Assembly: GCA_944380925.1 (NCBI GenBank)
Contig: CALWJD010000007.1
Span: 7,807 to 71,806 of the forward strand
Direction of reading: 5' to 3'
Origin: UMGS1491 sp944380925
Lineage (GTDB): Bacteria > Bacillota > Clostridia > Oscillospirales > Acutalibacteraceae
DNA: 64,000 bases
The number at the start of each line of letters is the position of its first letter. Within the stretch, counting starts at the first letter, position 1. The position numbers and the translations under genes were made by a program. Shown in pieces: positions 59,159 through 64,000 of the stretch. The notes below the pieces were generated by a model. That model did no database searches, was not told the DNA's origin, and worked only from the letters and a program-made list of their open reading frames with translations.

Positions 59159-61828
59159 CTATGTATTTTTCTTGTATATTTTAATTTCTTTAGATTCTAA
59201 ATATTTTTCAAGCTCTGAAATTAAAAGTGGCAAAAGAGATAAGAATATGACTATAAACCATTCTAAAACATTTAAACAGTAAGTTTTAAAAAAATTTGTA
59301 AACGCTGGAACCGTTACAGTTATAACTTCAAGCACAGTGCATATAAGGACGGCAAATATCAATTTTAAATTGCTGAAAAAGCCGGTTATAAAAAGTGATT
59401 TTCTGCTTTGTACGTTAAAAGCGTGTATTAATTGGCTAAGCCCCAAAGTGAGAAAGGCCATCGTTTGACCAATTATTGGATGCAGTGGATCAATATCAAA
59501 GAAACATCTTCCTATGCTGTACGAAAGAAAACCCATAGACGCAATGAACATACCTTCGATTATGATGTTATATCCAAGTCCGCCCGCAAATAAACTTTTT
59601 TGGGGGTCTAATGGCTTGCGGTTCATTATATTTTTATCAATTGGGTCAACGCCGAGCGCTAAAGCAGGGAAAGCATCTGTTACAAGATTAATCCATAAAA
59701 GATGTATTGCAAGGAGCGGCGGGGGTAAGCGCATTAGAAAGCCAAGTAGCACAACCATTACCTCTCCGATATTTGTAGAGAGAAGGAAATGTATCGTTTT
59801 TTTTATGTTTTCAAATATACCCCTACCTTGCTTTACGGCTTCTACTATGGTTGCAAAATTATCGTCTGTAATTATCATATCGGAAGCGGATTTGGCCGCA
59901 TCTGTGCCTGATTTGCCCATAGCACAACCGATATTTGCGATTTTAAGGGCGGGTGCGTCGTTTACTCCATCGCCCGTCATAGCAACTATATTTTCGTTTT
60001 CTTGAAATGCTTTTACTATCCTTACTTTGTGTTCGGGAGAAACTCTTGCAAAAACGCAGTATTCGGAAACGCTGTTTTTTAATTCGGTATCACTTATTTT
60101 GCTAAGTTCTGCTCCTGTAATTGTTTTGCTGTTTTTTGAAAGCACTCCAACTTTTTCGGCAATGGCTTTTGCGGTTTCAGGGCTGTCACCTGTTATCATT
60201 ATGGGTTTAATCCCGGCTTTTTTGCATTCCGCCACGGCCATTTTGGCTTCCGGCCTTGGTGGGTCGATTATACCAAATAAACCCACAAAAATCAGGTTGT
60301 TTTCCGCTTTTTCCGTTGCACCAATGTAATCACTTGGAATTTCCTTTTCGTATTTGTAGGCGATTCCCAAAACTCTCATGGCCTTTGAGGCCATTTCGGA
60401 GCTATTTTTATTTATGGATTGTAGGATTTCCTCGTTTATTGGAAAAATCCCATTTTCGGTGTAGTAGTGTGAGCACTTTTTTAAAAGTATTTCAGGTGCA
60501 CCTTTGGTTATTATTTCGTACTCGCTGTTATGTTTATAAACTACGCTCATCAGTTTTCGTGAAGAATCGAAAGGAAGCTCCAAAATTCTAACATACTTTT
60601 TGCTTAAAAATTTTTTGGTTATGTTATTTTCCGCAGCTGCAATTATTAAAGCGTTTTCGGTGGGCTCGCCGTTTGCTTTTATTTCGCCTGAGTTTATATA
60701 TGTTTCGGAATTATTGCAAAGGGTGCCGAGTGTTAGAATAAATTTTGAAAAATCGCTTTTAAAATCTAAACTTTTGGTATAATTTCGTATTTCACGTAGA
60801 GTCATTTTGTTAAGGGTAAGCGTCCCTGTTTTATCTGAGCAAATTACGCTTGCATGCCCCAGAGTTTCAACGGCGGGTAAGTTTCGGACGATGGTATTTT
60901 TCTTTGCCATTCTTCGGACTCCGTTTGCCAAAACTATTGTTACGACTGCCGGTAAGCCTTCGGGGATTGCCGCAACAGCCAGACTTATTGAAATCATAAA
61001 CATTTCCATAAAATCTATTTTTTGAAGTATCCCCAATATAAAAACAGCTACGCTTACGGCTATTATGCAAATGGATGTGATTTTGCCCGTAACAGAAAGT
61101 TTAGCTTGGAGCGGAGTTTTAATTTTAGGCTCTGCGTTTACTATTTTTTCTACTTTGCCTACTTCCGTATTTGTGCCTGTTGCAACAACAACGGCTTTTG
61201 CATTCCCACGATTGATGATAGAGCCCGTAAAGAGCATGTTTTTTCTTTCTGATATCTGGGCGTTTTGGGGGCAAACTTCTTTTTCGCTTTTATCTATCGG
61301 CAGCGATTCGCCCGTAATGGACGATTCTTCCGCGGCAAGATTTGAAGATTCTATAACTCTTGCATCGGCGCATATTAAATCACCGATTCCAATATCAAGT
61401 ATGTCTCCGGGGACGACTTCTTCGCATGCGATAAGCTGTTTTTTCCCGTTCCTTATTACTTTTGCAAGGGGGGTTGCAAGTTTTTTTAACGATGTTATTT
61501 CTTTTTCTGCTTTACTTTCTTGCAAAACCCCAATAAAAGCGTTTATTATTACTATTCCTAAAATTATTATTGTATCTATGTAATCTCCGCTTTTACTGAT
61601 TACGGATGTTATAAATGAAACAGATGCCGCGGTGATGAGTATTATTACCATGAAATCAGAAAACTGAGCGAAAAATTTTCTTAAAAAACTTTGGCTTTTT
61701 TCGTAAGTTATCGAATTTTTGCCGTATTTTATGAGTCTTGTTTTTGCTTCTGTTTTGCTAAGTCCTCTTTTTGGATCGGTTTTTAATTTTTTTAGTACTT
61801 CGCCGGATTTAAGTGTATGTTCATTCAT
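59159..61828 (-). CDS. P-type cation-transporting ATPase, calcium (P2A) type
   Basis: 889 aa, ten membrane segments. Phosphorylation site DKTGTLT (Asp near residue 332), actuator TGES near 167, hinge TGDGVNDAP near 620, and the N-terminal cation-ATPase domain (LSKTEAKTRLIKYGKN). Membrane helix 4 has AVAAIPEGLPAVV, the PEGL motif of Ca2+ pumps, and helix 6 has LLWINLVTDAFPALALG, both characteristic of SERCA/PMCA-like enzymes. It would export Ca2+ (or Mn2+). Monocistronic. The start at 61828 has the AAAAAATG context with a weak RBS. Confidence 0.93.
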   Translation of the reverse strand: MNEHTLKSGEVLKKLKTDPKRGLSKTEAKTRLIKYGKNSITYEKSQSFLRKFFAQFSDFMVIILITAASVSFITSVISKSGDYIDTIIILGIVIINAFIGVLQESKAEKEITSLKKLATPLAKVIRNGKKQLIACEEVVPGDILDIGIGDLICADARVIESSNLAAEESSITGESLPIDKSEKEVCPQNAQISERKNMLFTGSIINRGNAKAVVVATGTNTEVGKVEKIVNAEPKIKTPLQAKLSVTGKITSICIIAVSVAVFILGILQKIDFMEMFMISISLAVAAIPEGLPAVVTIVLANGVRRMAKKNTIVRNLPAVETLGHASVICSDKTGTLTLNKMTLREIRNYTKSLDFKSDFSKFILTLGTLCNNSETYINSGEIKANGEPTENALIIAAAENNITKKFLSKKYVRILELPFDSSRKLMSVVYKHNSEYEIITKGAPEILLKKCSHYYTENGIFPINEEILQSINKNSSEMASKAMRVLGIAYKYEKEIPSDYIGATEKAENNLIFVGLFGIIDPPRPEAKMAVAECKKAGIKPIMITGDSPETAKAIAEKVGVLSKNSKTITGAELSKISDTELKNSVSEYCVFARVSPEHKVRIVKAFQENENIVAMTGDGVNDAPALKIANIGCAMGKSGTDAAKSASDMIITDDNFATIVEAVKQGRGIFENIKKTIHFLLSTNIGEVMVVLLGFLMRLPPPLLAIHLLWINLVTDAFPALALGVDPIDKNIMNRKPLDPQKSLFAGGLGYNIIIEGMFIASMGFLSYSIGRCFFDIDPLHPIIGQTMAFLTLGLSQLIHAFNVQSRKSLFITGFFSNLKLIFAVLICTVLEVITVTVPAFTNFFKTYCLNVLEWFIVIFLSLLPLLISELEKYLESKEIKIYKKNT

Positions 61829-62015
61829 TTTTTCAGCTCCGATAACTTCTATATTTTTAATGTCTTTTAGTTGCTTTAATAAAATATATATTGAAAATCG
61901 GACATATTATTACTTATAAAAATTTAAAACATTAATTTTAAAGTTGGTTATTTAAAAAAATAAGTAGTTGTGATAGTATATAAATATGCAAATTTTTTAT
62001 ATAAGGAGAGTTAGT

Positions 62016-62159
62016 ATGAAACATATCGAAACTATTAAAACTGTGGACCTTAAAAAAAGCGCTGTTTATGGCGGTTGCGGAGAATGCCAAGCTTCTTGCC
62101 AGACTGCTTCTAAGGATACCAACACAGTTACAAATCAAGAATGCGAACACAACAAATAG
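62016..62159 (+). CDS. SCIFF ranthipeptide precursor, four-cysteine variant
   Basis: 47 aa, too short for usual ORF callers. The start MKHIETIKTVDLKKS and the core GGCGECQASCQTASKDTNTVTNQ-type segment identify the SCIFF family, whose members carry six Cys within about 45 residues. Here only Cys21, Cys24, Cys28 and Cys43 are present; the positions that normally hold the fourth and fifth Cys are Ser32 and Asn36. The thioether acceptor Thr residues are still there. A clear AAGGAG RBS precedes ATG. The maturase gene follows after a hairpin, as in other clostridial loci. Confidence 0.9.
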   Translation: MKHIETIKTVDLKKSAVYGGCGECQASCQTASKDTNTVTNQECEHNK

Positions 62160-62184
62160 TTTAAAAAATCGAATACTATTATTT

Positions 62185-62222
62185 TTTATCTTTCGGTTTT
62201 TGCCGAGAGATAAATCTTTTAT
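62185..62222 (+). terminator. Attenuator-like hairpin between SCIFF precursor and maturase
   Basis: A 12-bp stem (TTTATCTTTCGG / CCGAGAGATAAA, one G-T pair) with a TTTTTG loop, followed by TCTTTTATT. It would let the precursor mRNA exceed the enzyme mRNA. Confidence 0.7.
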
Positions 62223-62260
62223 TGGGTAAAATTTATTTTAAAAAGAAAGGCAAAAATTAG

Positions 62261-63622
62261 ATGATACATAAATTTAAATGGGGAAACACTAATTTTGTTA
62301 TGGACGCAAACAGCGGAGCGGTGCACGTTGTAGATGATGTTTCTTATGATATTTTAGATTATATCAATGGTGTTTTTTTAGATTATACGGAAGATTACGT
62401 TGTTAAAAAGCTCGAAAATAAATATCCAAAAGATGAAATAAGAGAATCTTACAAAGAACTTTTGGAACTTTATAAAAACGAAAAACTTTTTTCAAAAGAT
62501 ACGTACGAAAACTTGGCAACGCCCGAAAAATTATCTTCTCCTATAAAATCCGTTTGCCTCAATGTTGCGCATGATTGCAATTTAAGGTGCAAGTATTGTT
62601 TTGCGTCTGAAGGTAAATTTGGTTGCGGCAAAAGAGAGCTTATGCCGCTGGAAACCGCAAAGAAAGCCATTGATTTTTTAATTCAAAAATCAGGTAATAT
62701 AAGAAATTTAGAACTGGATTTTTTTGGTGGCGAACCTTTGCTTAATTGGAATGTTGTAACGGAAACTGTAAAGTATGCAAGGAGTTTAGAAAAAAAGTAT
62801 AATAAAAATTTTAGGTTTACACTAACAACAAATGGCATGCTGCTAAATGATGAGAAAATTGATTTTATAAACAAAGAAATCTACGATGTGGTTCTTTCGC
62901 TTGACGGCAGAAAGGAAACGAACGATAGGTTTAGAATAGGGAAAAACAAACAAGGTTCATATGATTTGATAGTTCCCAAATTTCAAAAGTTGGTATCCAA
63001 GTGTGGAAGTAAGCAGTACTACGTGAGGGGAACATATACAAAGAAAAACCTTGATTTTTCCAACGATTTAATGCATCTTTACAGTTTGGGATTTAAAAGT
63101 CTTTCACTGGAGCCCGTTATATGTGCGGAAAATTTTGAATACTGCATTACCGATGACGAGATGCCAAAAGTTTTGGAAGAATATGAATTAGCCTGTTCAA
63201 AACTTATAGAGCTCAAAAAAAGTGGTAAGTATATATCGTTTTTCAATTTCAATATCAATTTAAGTAAAGGTCCGTGCGTGGTAAAAAGGCTCAAAGGTTG
63301 CGGCTGCGGAAATGATTATGTTGCGATCACTCCAAACGGAGATATTTTTGCTTGCCATCAATTTGTCGGGGAAGAAAAATTTAAAATGGGTAACGTAAAT
63401 AGTGGTGCATTTGATGAAAATTTGAAATTAAAATTTGTCGGCAGCCATATATATAACAAAGAAGAATGCAGAGATTGCTGGGCTAAATTTTATTGTACGG
63501 GCGGTTGCGCCTCAAAAAATTATTTTAAAAATAACGATATTATGATTCCATTTGATATTAACTGCCGTTTGCAAAAGAAAAAAATAGAATGCGCCGTTGC
63601 CTTGCGGTATTTTACAAGATGA
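62261..63622 (+). CDS. Radical SAM SCIFF maturase (thioether-forming, SPASM domain)
   Basis: 453 aa. An N-terminal RiPP-recognition-like part (residues 1-90) starts with HKFKWGNTNFVMDANSGAVH, the typical opening of SCIFF maturases. The radical SAM cluster Cys are 106, 110 and 113 (CNLRCKYCF). The C-terminal SPASM/twitch region has the Cys set GCGCGNDYVAITPNGDIFAC and CRDCWAKFYCTGGC for auxiliary Fe-S clusters. The enzyme installs Cys-to-Thr type thioethers in the precursor encoded 100 bp upstream. The pair is conserved in most Clostridia. A terminator follows at 63633. Confidence 0.95.
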   Translation: MIHKFKWGNTNFVMDANSGAVHVVDDVSYDILDYINGVFLDYTEDYVVKKLENKYPKDEIRESYKELLELYKNEKLFSKDTYENLATPEKLSSPIKSVCLNVAHDCNLRCKYCFASEGKFGCGKRELMPLETAKKAIDFLIQKSGNIRNLELDFFGGEPLLNWNVVTETVKYARSLEKKYNKNFRFTLTTNGMLLNDEKIDFINKEIYDVVLSLDGRKETNDRFRIGKNKQGSYDLIVPKFQKLVSKCGSKQYYVRGTYTKKNLDFSNDLMHLYSLGFKSLSLEPVICAENFEYCITDDEMPKVLEEYELACSKLIELKKSGKYISFFNFNINLSKGPCVVKRLKGCGCGNDYVAITPNGDIFACHQFVGEEKFKMGNVNSGAFDENLKLKFVGSHIYNKEECRDCWAKFYCTGGCASKNYFKNNDIMIPFDINCRLQKKKIECAVALRYFTR

Positions 63623-63632
63623 TTTATAAAAG

Positions 63633-63673
63633 CAAAGTCTTTGACGAAATAAGGTCAAGGGCTTTGTTTTTTT
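63633..63673 (+). terminator. Intrinsic terminator after the maturase gene
   Basis: A 13-bp stem CAAAGTCTTTGAC / GTCAAGGGCTTTG with two G-T pairs, then seven T. Confidence 0.9.
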
Positions 63674-63752
63674 GCCGTCAAAACACACCACATTTTATTT
63701 ATGAAAAAAATAGTAAATCTGTCTTCTGATCCTATCCCATACAAAAAATAAA

Positions 63753-63781
63753 TTGACTTTTATTTTTATGCATGGTAGAAT
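63753..63781 (+). promoter_or_regulatory. Promoter of tRNA-Leu
   Basis: TTGACT (63753-63758) and TAGAAT (63776-63781), 17-bp spacer, 28 bp before the mature 5' end. Confidence 0.75.
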
Positions 63782-63808
63782 TATAGCAGTTATATTTTGG
63801 TTTTATAT

Positions 63809-63894
63809 GCCGGTGTGGCGGAATGGCAGACGCGACGGACTCAAAATCCGTTGTTGGCAACAACGTGTGGGTTCAAGTCCCACCACCGGTACCA
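63809..63894 (+). tRNA. tRNA-Leu, anticodon CAA
   Basis: 86 nt with encoded CCA. Acceptor stem GCCGGTG / CACCGGT, anticodon stem ACGGA / TCCGT around loop CTCAAAA (anticodon at 63842-63844, reads UUG), a long class II variable arm (TGTTGGCAACA) and T arm GTGGG-TTCAAGT-CCCAC. The first acceptor pair is G-U. It is a single isolated tRNA gene; nothing at its 3' end looks like a phage attachment repeat within the window. Confidence 0.96.
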
Positions 63895-63905
63895 GTTAAA
63901 AATAA

Positions 63906-63931
63906 GTCGATTGTTTTACAATCGGCTTTTT
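63906..63931 (+). terminator. Intrinsic terminator after tRNA-Leu
   Basis: Stem GTCGATTGT / ACAATCGGC (one T-G pair) with a TTT loop, followed by TTTTT. Confidence 0.85.
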
Positions 63932-63935
63932 GTAT

Positions 63936-63964
63936 GCAGAAAACCACGCGATAGTCGCGTGGTT
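63936..63964 (-). terminator. Minus-strand terminator for a gene beyond the right edge
   Basis: A perfect 9-bp stem ACCACGCGA / TCGCGTGGT (63943-63963). On the minus strand it is followed by TTTCTGC, on the plus strand by no T tract. It probably ends a convergent gene lying past 64000. Confidence 0.6.
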
Positions 63965-64000
63965 CAGTAATAGCTTAAGCGATATAAGGACGATATAAAA

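Noticed and set aside
61065..61583. 172-aa plus-strand frame opposite the cation ATPase
   Set aside because: Antisense shadow; the minus-strand frame has all P-type ATPase motifs.
63809..63894. tRNA-Leu as an integration site of a mobile element
   Set aside because: No integrase and no repeat of the tRNA 3' end in the window.

Overview
The window comes from a low-GC, anaerobic, spore-forming member of the Firmicutes/Clostridia. The supporting evidence is SpoVT, PdaB-like, SipL and SpoIVA genes, a Gram-positive PolC, a V-type ATPase, an oxygen-sensitive class III ribonucleotide reductase, a ferredoxin, a SCIFF/ranthipeptide locus and Gram-positive promoters and ribosome binding sites. I cannot name a species from the sequence alone. 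There are no transposases, rRNA genes or CRISPR arrays; one tRNA-Leu(CAA) lies near the right edge.

Layout. 1-3.9 kb: the end of a double-glycine (GG) leader protein, tpiA-gpmI, spoVT and a small ferredoxin. 3.9-7.6 kb: an accessory patch with a secreted ankyrin protein, an M23 peptidase, two unrecognised proteins and a GG-leader protein. 7.6-18.5 kb (minus strand): a conserved operon pyrH-frr-uppS-cdsA-dxr-rseP-ispG-polC for RNA/protein turnover, isoprenoid and envelope synthesis and replication. 18.7-27.6 kb (plus): a nine-gene V-type ATPase operon. 27.6-36.0 kb: an exported YfbR-like HD hydrolase, a three-gene NHLM-type exporter (adaptor, C39 peptidase-ABC, second ABC) and a sortase-anchored repeat protein. 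36.4-43.1 kb: a ComEA-like protein, an orphan FakA-type domain, a zinc importer (znuABC-like), a RodA/FtsW protein, a flavoprotein and a PASTA pseudokinase. 43.4-49.3 kb: an NrdR-boxed redoxin-nrdD-nrdG operon, glyQS and nifS-nifU. 49.4-51 kb: a run of three GG-leader paralogues. 51-56.7 kb: comM, pdaB-like, sipL and spoIVA. 56.8-59 kb: a decayed unknown gene and a remarkable repeat protein with five GG sites. 59-64 kb: a P2A-type cation ATPase, a SCIFF precursor with its radical SAM maturase, and tRNA-Leu.

The most interesting system is the combination of a GG-cleaving exporter (28.7-33.7 kb) with a dispersed family of GG-leader proteins at 5, 7136, 49476, 49945, 50583 and 58304. Each ends its leader with a signature like [DE]EL(x)2(I/V)(A/S)GG. 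Most have their own near-consensus promoter and none has a dedicated modification enzyme beside it. The member at 58304 carries five GG sites in 34-residue repeats, so one precursor could be cut into four short peptides plus a proline-rich C-terminal peptide.

A second theme is gene wear: tandem duplications at gene 3' ends (ferredoxin, a 288-aa protein, polC), homopolymer frameshifts (T6 at 50886, A7 at 57752) and in-frame stops followed by open reading frame. These cluster in or beside the accessory genes.
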